From contig NZ_CP095554.1 of NCBI RefSeq assembly GCF_023078375.1, forward strand, positions 186,001 to 250,000: 64,000 nucleotides of DNA. Reading direction: 5' to 3'. Source of the DNA: Roseomonas gilardii subsp. gilardii (GTDB lineage Bacteria; Pseudomonadota; Alphaproteobacteria; Acetobacterales; Acetobacteraceae). Shown here in pieces: positions 56,390 through 64,000 of this stretch; positions within the stretch are counted from its first letter, which is position 1; each line of letters opens with the position of its first letter. Below the pieces are notes generated by a model. The model had not been told where the DNA came from. It was given only the letters and a program-made list of their open reading frames with translations, and did no database searches. Made by a program: the position numbers and the translations under genes.

Positions 56390-57700
56390 GTGTTCCCCGC
56401 GAGCGCGGGGATGAACCGCTAAGATCATCGCCAATTCGTCGCATGGACTTGTGTTCCCCGCGAGCGCGGGGATGAACCGCGTAAACGCCAAGTCCAGAAG
56501 GCTCATGCGCTGTGTTCCCCGCGAGCGCGGGGATGAACCGCATATAGACCATTTCTTCATAATCGGCAGAGTGTGTTCCCCGCGAGCGCGGGGATGAACC
56601 GGAAGGTAAAATGATCAACTTTCTTCGCCGCATGTGTTCCCCGCGAGCGCGGGGATGAACCGGGGCCGCCAGCGAGTTCGTGCGCTGCATCGAAGTGTTC
56701 CCCGCGAGCGCGGGGATGAACCGGCGTCTTCCCCTTTGTTCGTCTCGATCTTGAGGTGTTCCCCGCGAGCGCGGGGATGAACCGACGGCGGGCCGCGTGG
56801 CGGGTACGGCAACCCTGTGTTCCCCGCGAGCGCGGGGATGAACCGGATCTGTTCACGTTCCTGGCCACGCATGGGTGGTGTTCCCCGCGAGCGCGGGGAT
56901 GAACCGCTGGGTGCCACGGTGGCGCTGGAGCCGCTCTCGTGTTCCCCGCGAGCGCGGGGATGAACCGGTCTCCGGCGGCGGTGCAATTGCCGTGGGCTTG
57001 TGTTCCCCGCGAGCGCGGGGATGAACCGCCCACCACCGGGATGCCATGGGCGGTCCTGGTGTGTTCCCCGCGAGCGCGGGGATGAACCGCCCAGGATGGC
57101 CATCTCCAGTTTGCCCCGCCAGTGTTCCCCGCGAGCGCGGGGATGAACCGGTGGTCGTAATAGCCCCGGTAGCTCAACAGGTGTGTTCCCCGCGAGCGCG
57201 GGGATGAACCGGCGAAATACGGCAACCCGGCGCCGGTCGCCGCCGTGTTCCCCGCGAGCGCGGGGATGAACCGGTTGACCCCCTTCTCCTCCGGCGGTTC
57301 CGCCGGTGTTCCCCGCGAGCGCGGGGATGAACCGGCTGATATCGGGCTTGCGGTGTACAGGGACGCGTGTTCCCCGCGAGCGCGGGGATGAACCGACGGC
57401 TTCCTGCCAGATGCGGGTTTCCGTCCTGTGTTCCCCGCGAGCGCGGGGATGAACCGGGAAACAGAGATGAATGCCAGGGCCGACCTGGGTGTTCCCCGCG
57501 AGCGCGGGGATGAACCGGCATAGGGGTTGTTCCGCACCAGCCACCGGGAGTGTTCCCCGCGAGCGCGGGGATGAACCGGGCCATGTAGCCGAACAGGTTC
57601 TGGAGGAGGGGTGTTCCCCGCGAGCGCGGGGATGAACCGGCTGGAGCAAGGCCCTCGGCAATCGCCTGCTGGTGTTCCCCGCGAGCGCGGGGATGAACCG
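56390..57700 (+). CRISPR. CRISPR array, leader-side part (22 repeats)
   Basis: 22 identical 29-bp type I-E repeats (starting GTGTTCCCC, inner palindrome CCCCGCG / CGCGGGG, ending GATGAACCG), first at 56390-56418 and last at 57672-57700. The 61-bp period gives 32-nt spacers, except the fourteenth spacer (57212-57244), which is 33 nt. The repeat matches the E. coli type I-E form and orientation, so the crRNA reads rightward. The next spacer is interrupted by the IS3 element; the array continues at 59050. Confidence 0.98.
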
Positions 57701-57783
57701 GGCTCCAGGTCGGACACCTGATCCATTGGCCCTGTCCCGCTGTGACGGACACCTCTGATAGGCTGAAGGGCCTGGAGGTACGG

Positions 57784-58140
57784 ATGGCAGAGGGTAGCGG
57801 AAAGCGCCGGTTCTTTCCGGAGGCGTTCAAGCTGGAGGCGGTGGCAGCGGTCCGCGGTGGGCGGTCGGTATCGCAGGTGGCGGCCGAGTTGGGCCTACCG
57901 GACCGGCTGGTGCGCAGCTGGCTGCGCTGGGCGCCGACGGGCACGGCGGTGGGGAGCGGCGCGCCGGCGCTGGCGGTTCCGACACCACCGGCGGCGCCGG
58001 CGCGTCGCGTCGGCCCGAGCCCGGCCGAGCAGGCGGCCGAGATCGGGCGGCTGCGGCGCGAGGTCGAGCGGTTGCGCATGGAGCGCGACATCTTAAAGCG
58101 AGCGGCGCTCATCTTCGGCCAGGCGACGGACCGGAGGTGA
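57784..58140 (+). CDS. IS3-family transposase OrfA
   Basis: 118 residues. An HTH of the IS3/IS911 type (KRRFFPEAFKLEAVAAVRGG, SVSQVAAELGLPDRLVRSWL) is followed by a Pro/Ala linker and a leucine-zipper coiled coil (EIGRLRREVERLRMERDILK, then RAALIFG). It binds the IS ends. A GTG at 57742 inside the left inverted repeat would extend it by 14 residues. Its stop overlaps the orfB start. Confidence 0.92.
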   Translation: MAEGSGKRRFFPEAFKLEAVAAVRGGRSVSQVAAELGLPDRLVRSWLRWAPTGTAVGSGAPALAVPTPPAAPARRVGPSPAEQAAEIGRLRREVERLRMERDILKRAALIFGQATDRR

Positions 58141-59012
58141 GCTATGGCTTCATTCGCGATCACGTCGCCGTCTTTCCGGTTGCCATCCTGTGCGAGGTGC
58201 TGGGCGTGAGCCGCAGCGGCTATTACGACTGGGCTCGCCGGCCGGAGAGCAGGCAGGCGGCGGCCGACCGGGTCCTCGCAGCCGAGATCCGGGCCACGCA
58301 CGCCGACAGCCGTGGCCGCTACGGCAGCCCGCGCGTGCATGCCGCGCTGCGCGCCCAAGGACGGCGGGTTGGCCGCAAGCGGGTGGCGCGGCTGATGCGC
58401 GGCATGGGGCTGTCGGCACGGCGTGGTCGCCGGTTCCGGTGCACCACCGACAGCCGGCATGCCTTCCCGGTCGCCCCCAACCTGCTCGATCGCGACTTCA
58501 CGGCCGCCGCGCCCGACCGGGTCTGGCTGGCCGATCTGACCTATCTGTGGACCGCCGAGGGCTGGCTGTACTTGGCCGTGGTGCTGGACCTGTGCACGCG
58601 CCGCGTGGTCGGCTGGGCCATGGCGGACCACCTCGGCCACGAACTCGCCCTGGCCGCACTCGACATGGCGATCGCCTGCCGACGGCCCGCCCCTGGCCTC
58701 CTGCACCATGCGGATCGCGGCGTGCAATATGCCGCCCATGGCTATCGCCGCCGGCTCGCCGAGCACGGCATGCTCTGCTCGATGAGCCGCAAGGGGAACT
58801 GCTGGGACAACGCGCCGATGGAGAGCTTCTATGCCACCCTGAAGGGCGAACTCGTCGAGCAGCGCGACTACCTCACTCGCGACGAGGCCAGGGCCGACGT
58901 GTTCCAGTATCTGGAGGGCTTCTACAATCGACGCCGCCTGCATTCGGCGCTCGGCTATCTCACCCCCGAGCAGAAGGCAGCGACATTCCAAACAGCGGCA
59001 TCAGCCGCGTAA
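58137..59012 (+). CDS. IS3-family transposase OrfB (DDE catalytic protein)
   Basis: 291 residues in the -1 frame relative to orfA, starting at a GTG that overlaps the orfA stop. Domains: HTH_21 (RATHADSRGRYGSPRVHAAL) and the rve integrase core with all three catalytic acids: D in WLADLTYL, D in LLHHADRGVQYAAHGY, and E in NCWDNAPMESFYATLKGEL. IS3 elements usually make an OrfAB fusion by -1 frameshifting in the overlap; the frames here allow that. Confidence 0.93.
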   Translation: MSYGFIRDHVAVFPVAILCEVLGVSRSGYYDWARRPESRQAAADRVLAAEIRATHADSRGRYGSPRVHAALRAQGRRVGRKRVARLMRGMGLSARRGRRFRCTTDSRHAFPVAPNLLDRDFTAAAPDRVWLADLTYLWTAEGWLYLAVVLDLCTRRVVGWAMADHLGHELALAALDMAIACRRPAPGLLHHADRGVQYAAHGYRRRLAEHGMLCSMSRKGNCWDNAPMESFYATLKGELVEQRDYLTRDEARADVFQYLEGFYNRRRLHSALGYLTPEQKAATFQTAASAA

Positions 59013-59049
59013 CAGTGTCCGTGAAAGTGGGGCAAGGCCACATGATCTC

Positions 59050-61640
59050 GTGTTCCCCGCGAGCGCGGGGATGAACCGAACCCCATCCGTGCCAGCGAGA
59101 GGCTAGGGGAGTGTTCCCCGCGAGCGCGGGGATGAACCGGGGAGTTTCGCCATGATCATGCTCCAGCGAGGGTGTTCCCCGCGAGCGCGGGGATGAACCG
59201 GCCCCCTCAGGCGGGAACCTGAGAGGGCCAGTGTGTTCCCCGCGAGCGCGGGGATGAACCGGGAGCGAAGGGCGATCAGGGGACGCAAGGCATGTGTTCC
59301 CCGCGAGCGCGGGGATGAACCGGTCTGGAGAACGGGCCGCTGGTGCGAGACCCTGTGTTCCCCGCGAGCGCGGGGATGAACCGACCACGGCACCCGTGCC
59401 GCCGAAGCCGGACCCGTGTTCCCCGCGAGCGCGGGGATGAACCGGGCGTGGATGCCTTCGGCGGCGGCGGCCCGAGGTGTTCCCCGCGAGCGCGGGGATG
59501 AACCGCTGACTTAGCACATCGACGCAATCGCCATGGAGTGTTCCCCGCGAGCGCGGGGATGAACCGGTGGCCGATCCGACCGACGCGGACGGGATGGAGT
59601 GTTCCCCGCGAGCGCGGGGATGAACCGCCTGACCGGCAGGCGGCGCTGGCGCTAACCAAGTGTTCCCCGCGAGCGCGGGGATGAACCGGTCAGCCCCGGC
59701 ATCAGCCCGCCCTCCCTGGCGTGTTCCCCGCGAGCGCGGGGATGAACCGGTTCGGCGAATCATCCTGGCCGGAGACATGGAGTGTTCCCCGCGAGCGCGG
59801 GGATGAACCGTATTTCTCCGGCGGCTTCCTGGCGCTGACCGGGTGTTCCCCGCGAGCGCGGGGATGAACCGACCGAGCGCGGCCGGAAATACCGGGTCTG
59901 GGAGTGTTCCCCGCGAGCGCGGGGATGAACCGAGTGACCAAGCACCATATGCCAGCCCAGGAGGGTGTTCCCCGCGAGCGCGGGGATGAACCGAAACAGG
60001 GAAGAAACATATCCTCCCTCGCTTCGTGTTCCCCGCGAGCGCGGGGATGAACCGGATACCGGCGCCGCGCTGCGCACCTATGTGGGGTGTTCCCCGCGAG
60101 CGCGGGGATGAACCGCGCGGCGGTCAGCTTCGTCGACCCGATCTTCAGTGTTCCCCGCGAGCGCGGGGATGAACCGCACCTGCCGGAGACCCTGAAGCTG
60201 GCGCGCGAGTGTTCCCCGCGAGCGCGGGGATGAACCGGATTTCAGGCTTTTTCGGTGCGGATCGGGACGGTGTTCCCCGCGAGCGCGGGGATGAACCCGC
60301 CACGGCCGCCTCGGCCATGGGATTGTCCCGGTGTTCCCCGCGAGCGCGGGGATGAACCGCCGCCAAAACGCCGACAGTCATTCGGTAATTCGTGTTCCCC
60401 GCGAGCGCGGGGATGAACCGGCGATGCGCGGTGAGCCGTAGGCCACCGCCTGGTGTTCCCCGCGAGCGCGGGGATGAACCGGCGGCATGAGGGAAAAATT
60501 CCTGCTCCACGCGGTGTTCCCCGCGAGCGCGGGGATGAACCGGGCTTGCGGCACATGAGGCAGTTGCGGCGCGCGTGTTCCCCGCGAGCGCGGGGATGAA
60601 CCGATGGGTGAGGTTCCTCGCGGTAAATGCGAGGAGTGTTCCCCGCGAGCGCGGGGATGAACCGGTCCATCCCGATGATACAGCGCTGCCCCTCGAGTGT
60701 TCCCCGCGAGCGCGGGGATGAACCGCGTGGTCATTCGACATCGATCGGTTAACTGGGGTGTTCCCCGCGAGCGCGGGGATGAACCGCCGCTCAAAGGCGG
60801 CAAGCGTCGCGGAATCCAGTGTTCCCCGCGAGCGCGGGGATGAACCGGCGGCGTCGTGAACAAAGTTCGGGAGGGAGGAGTGTTCCCCGCGAGCGCGGGG
60901 ATGAACCGCCTTATAGACCACGCGCGCGGACACGCCCTCAGTGTTCCCCGCGAGCGCGGGGATGAACCGGGCGCCGCTCCGGTCGGAGGGCGCCCTGGGG
61001 TGTGTTCCCCGCGAGCGCGGGGATGAACCGCCGGGGTATCACCGAAGATGCTCTCGCAGGTGGTGTTCCCCGCGAGCGCGGGGATGAACCGGCTTGCAAG
61101 CCAGCCTCAACCATCGCGTCGGTGTGTTCCCCGCGAGCGCGGGGATGAACCGGCGACACGCGGGCCGGCCGGGGCGCCGGCCCGGTGTTCCCCGCGAGCG
61201 CGGGGATGAACCGCCGACCCAGGTGCCCGCCATCACGGACCTCAAGTGTTCCCCGCGAGCGCGGGGATGAACCGGTGCCGCTGGAGGTGCTGGAGGCGAT
61301 CGCGGCGTGTTCCCCGCGAGCGCGGGGATGAACCGCAGTCCCGTGCGTTGGTCCGGCGCCTGCAGGGGTGTTCCCCGCGAGCGCGGGGATGAACCGCTGT
61401 CGTCGTCGATGTCGATCACCACGTGGCCGTGTTCCCCGCGAGCGCGGGGATGAACCGCTGGCGGAGGGGATGGACCCCGCCGAGCCGCTGTGTTCCCCGC
61501 GAGCGCGGGGATGAACCGGGCCTTACCATGCAGCAGGCCGCCGACCGCATGTGTTCCCCGCGAGCGCGGGGATGAACCATGGCCGGCGGCTGGAACGTCG
61601 CCTCCGCCGTGGTGTTCCCCGCGAGCGCGGGGATGAACCG
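59050..61640 (+). CRISPR. CRISPR array, distal part (43 repeats)
   Basis: 43 repeats at an exact 61-bp period, first 59050-59078 and last 61612-61640, giving 42 spacers of 32 nt. The repeat is the same as on the leader side. Only two copies differ: the one at 60270 ends in C and the one at 61551 ends in A, both at the last (29th) base. With the leader-side part and the IS-split spacer, the locus has 65 repeats and 64 spacers. The array ends without a degenerate terminal repeat. Confidence 0.98.
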
Positions 61641-61861
61641 GCCGGAAACGGCCGGCGCGCCGTCGTTGTAAACGAGCGCACCGTGAAAGCATTCGAGTAC
61701 ACAAAAGGCGGAGCCTTCCCCTCGGACAGCGTTGTTGCAGCGCCACAGAAGATGGACCGAAGCGGAGAGGCTGAAACTTCGTGGGGAGGGCCGGGGTTCT
61801 GGAGGGGCCGCCGTCGATCCGGTGGCGTTTATGTTCTCCTGACAGCAGGTTCGCCCAGCGC

Positions 61862-64000
61862 ATGTCCGACGTTCCGCCCGCCTCTGGCCACGCGAAATTC
61901 GCGGCGGCCGCCATTCAACGCGAGATGCGGCTGCGAGAAGGCCGCCCTTTTCCTCTCGGGGCGACCTGGGACGGGTTGGGGGTGAATTTCGCGCTGTTCT
62001 CCGCGCATGCGACCAAGGTCGAGCTCTGCCTCTTCGACGCCAAGGGCGAGCGGGAGCTGGAGCGGATCGTGATGCCGGAATACACGGACGAGGTCTGGCA
62101 CTGCTACCTGCCGGATGCGCGGCCGGGGACGGTGTACGGCTATCGCGTGCATGGGCCGTATGAGCCGGAGAACGGGCACCGCTTCAACCCGAACAAGCTG
62201 CTGCTGGACCCCTATGCGAAGGGGCTGGTGGGCGCCCTGACATGGGACCCGTCGCATTTCGGCTACCAGATGGAAGGCGGCGACGATCTGAGCTTCGACG
62301 AGCGCGACAGCGCGCCCTTCATGCCCAAGAGCCGCGTGGTGGACCCGGCCTTCACCTGGGGGCAGGACCGGCGGCCCAACATCGCCTGGGCGGACACGAT
62401 CTTCTACGAGACGCATGTGAAGGGCTTCACGAAGCTGCATCCGGCGCTGCCGGAGGAGCTGCGTGGCACCTATGCGGGGATGGGGCAGCCGGAGATCGTC
62501 AATTACATCAGGTCGCTCGGCGTCACCTCGGTCGAGCTGTTGCCGGTGCATTCCTTCGTGCAGGACCAGCATCTGACCGACAAGGGGCTGGCGAACTACT
62601 GGGGCTACAACACCATCGGCTTCTTCGCGCCGGAGTTGCGCTATTCCGCGAGCGGGTCGCTGGCCGAGTTCAAGGAGATGGTGGCACGGCTGCACGATGC
62701 CGGGCTCGAGGTCATTCTCGACGTGGTGTACAACCACACGGCCGAGGGCAACGAGAAGGGGCCGACGCTGTCGTTCAAGGGGATCGACAACGCCTCCTAC
62801 TACCGGCTGATCCCGGACCAGAAGCGCTACTACATCAACGAGACGGGCACCGGGAACACGGTGAACCTGTCGCATCCGCGCGTGCTGCAGATGGTGACGG
62901 ACAGCCTGCGCTACTGGGTGCAGGAGATGCATGTGGACGGGTTCCGCTTCGATCTCGCCACCATCCTGGGGCGCGAACCCTATGGCTTCGACGAGGGCGG
63001 CGGCTTCCTGGATTCCTGCCGGCAGGACCCGGTGCTGAGCTCGGTGAAGCTGATTGCGGAGCCCTGGGATATCGGGCCGGGCGGCTATCAGGTCGGCGGC
63101 TTCCCGCCGGGCTGGGCGGAATGGAACGACAAGTTCCGTGACACGGTGCGCGAGTACTGGAAGGGCGACGAGGGCAAGCTGCCGGACATGGCCACGCGGC
63201 TGACGGCCTCAGGCGACGCCTTCAACAAGCGCGGGCGGCGGCCGTGGTCGTCGGTGAACTTCGTCACCGCGCATGACGGCTTCTGTCTGCACGACCTCGT
63301 TTCCTACAACGAAAAGCACAATGACGCGAATGGCGAGGAGGGGCGCGACGGCCATTCCGACAACAAGAGCTGGAACTGCGGCGCCGAGGGACCGACCGAC
63401 GACCCGGAGATCAACAAGCTGCGCGAGCGGCAGAAGCGGAACTTCCTGGCGACGCTGCTGCTGAGCCAGGGAACGCCGATGATCCTGGCGGGCGACGAGC
63501 TGGGCCGGACGCAGGAGGGGAACAACAACACCTACTGCCAGGACAACGAGCTAAACTGGGTGAACTGGGAAGGGATCGGCGAGGACGGCGAGAGCCTGAT
63601 CAACTTCACCCGGAAGCTGATCACGCTGCGCAAGTCGCTGCCGATCCTCCGCCGGGGGCGGTTCCTGACCGGGCGGGTGAACGAGGAGCTGGACGTCAAG
63701 GACGTCGCCTGGATCTCGCCGACCGGCAAGCCGATGGAGGACCACGAGTGGGAGGATGCCAGCGCCAAGTGCCTGGGGATGCTGCTGGACGGGCGGGCGC
63801 GGGCCACGGGGCTGCACCGGCCGACCATGGACATCACGGCGCTGCTGGTGGTGAACGCGCACCATGACGTGGTGGGCTTCACCCTGCCCGAGGTGGTGGG
63901 AGGGACGACCTGGCACTGCCTGATGGACACGAACCTGCCGGAAGGCGTGGAGATCGAGAGCTTCGAGACCGGGCAGGAATACCTGGTGACCGGGCGCTCG
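61862..64000 (+). CDS. glgX: Glycogen debranching enzyme GlgX, C-terminus cut by window edge
   Basis: 713 residues visible. An N-terminal CBM48 domain (PFPLGATWDGLGVNFALFSA, KVELCLFD, YGYRVHGPY) leads into a GH13 barrel: ANYWGYNTIGFFAPE, VILDVVYNHTAEGN, the nucleophile in VDGFRFDLATILGRE, the acid/base in LIAEPWDIGPGGYQVG, and FVTAHDGFCLHDLVSYN. This is the GlgX/TreX isoamylase group that removes branches from glycogen. The first ATG is used; an ATG at 61925 fits the core N-terminus equally. No neighbouring glg genes are visible in the window. Confidence 0.95.
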   Translation, partial: MSDVPPASGHAKFAAAAIQREMRLREGRPFPLGATWDGLGVNFALFSAHATKVELCLFDAKGERELERIVMPEYTDEVWHCYLPDARPGTVYGYRVHGPYEPENGHRFNPNKLLLDPYAKGLVGALTWDPSHFGYQMEGGDDLSFDERDSAPFMPKSRVVDPAFTWGQDRRPNIAWADTIFYETHVKGFTKLHPALPEELRGTYAGMGQPEIVNYIRSLGVTSVELLPVHSFVQDQHLTDKGLANYWGYNTIGFFAPELRYSASGSLAEFKEMVARLHDAGLEVILDVVYNHTAEGNEKGPTLSFKGIDNASYYRLIPDQKRYYINETGTGNTVNLSHPRVLQMVTDSLRYWVQEMHVDGFRFDLATILGREPYGFDEGGGFLDSCRQDPVLSSVKLIAEPWDIGPGGYQVGGFPPGWAEWNDKFRDTVREYWKGDEGKLPDMATRLTASGDAFNKRGRRPWSSVNFVTAHDGFCLHDLVSYNEKHNDANGEEGRDGHSDNKSWNCGAEGPTDDPEINKLRERQKRNFLATLLLSQGTPMILAGDELGRTQEGNNNTYCQDNELNWVNWEGIGEDGESLINFTRKLITLRKSLPILRRGRFLTGRVNEELDVKDVAWISPTGKPMEDHEWEDASAKCLGMLLDGRARATGLHRPTMDITALLVVNAHHDVVGFTLPEVVGGTTWHCLMDTNLPEGVEIESFETGQEYLVTGRS

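Larger units (their letters stand above)
57727..59040 (+). mobile_element. IS3-family insertion sequence inside a CRISPR spacer
   Basis: 1,314 bp. Imperfect terminal inverted repeats of about 27 bp: left TGGCCCTGTCCCGCTGTGAC..., right end complement TGGCCTTGCCCCACTTTCAC..., both continuing GGACAC. The flanks carry a 3-bp direct repeat CAT (57724-57726 and 59041-59043), the expected target duplication. It encodes orfA and orfB in overlapping frames, both intact, so it may still be active. The orientation is the same as the array. Confidence 0.95.

Noticed and set aside
56390-61640. Two separate CRISPR arrays
   Set aside because: Same repeat, same orientation, no second leader, and the IS plus a 3-bp duplication accounts for the gap with an exact 32-nt spacer.

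Overview
The window is a 64-kb stretch of a GC-rich alphaproteobacterial chromosome, most likely an acetic-acid-bacteria relative (Acetobacteraceae, Roseomonas-like). This rests on strongly GC-biased third codon positions, the alphaproteobacterial hprK-rapZ-EIIA-HPr-EI regulatory PTS operon next to ahcY, a DUF484-xerC pair, and the style of the proteins. No rRNA is present, so the genus is inference. One clearly AT-rich patch (about 6.86-8.12 kb) stands out as foreign.

Layout. 0-6.8 kb: 3' part-missing priA, a TalC/FSA-type transaldolase, a ZntB-type metal transporter, and xanthine dehydrogenase subunits xdhA-xdhB. 6.9-8.1 kb: AT-rich insert with an EcsC-family gene. 8.1-19.3 kb: LysR regulator with divergent PPOX flavoprotein, RNA methyltransferase, DUF484-xerC, an unusual holin-like/GH108 endolysin fusion, tRNA-Arg(CCG), WYL regulator with VOC protein, DMT exporter, a LigD-type protein lacking its ligase domain, and a second VOC protein. 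19.3-19.55 kb: a Fur-box-like sequence followed by three hairpins and an intrinsic terminator, read here as a candidate iron-regulated small RNA with an anti-Shine-Dalgarno loop. 19.5-29.7 kb: LLM monooxygenase, GntR regulator, fluoride riboswitch with crcB, D-amino-acid dehydrogenase, adenine deaminase, YjbH-like outer-membrane protein, DedA. 29.8-36.2 kb: the regulatory PTS operon, a Cys-rich orphan, and ahcY. 36.4-47.6 kb: LysR, a GT-C-like membrane protein, MFS, PRC-barrel protein, DUF924, purH, a lipoprotein, nudC, HAD, a MarR-GNAT fusion, and a decayed vapC.

47.6-61.6 kb is a complete type I-E CRISPR-Cas locus in E. coli gene order (cas3, cse1, cse2, cas7, cas5, cas6e, cas1, cas2), followed by one long array of 65 repeats. 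An intact IS3-family element has jumped into one spacer. Removing it and one copy of its 3-bp target duplication restores a spacer of exactly 32 nt, so this is one array and not two. The window ends inside glgX.

A cross-cutting observation: five genes (xdhB, the GT-C-like gene, purH, cse1, cas6e) are each broken once, always at a G/C homopolymer and always repaired by adding one base. Repaired lengths are whole codons and match family sizes. Because housekeeping purH is among them, a systematic homopolymer under-call in the sequence is more likely than five real pseudogenes, and the CRISPR system should be treated as potentially functional.
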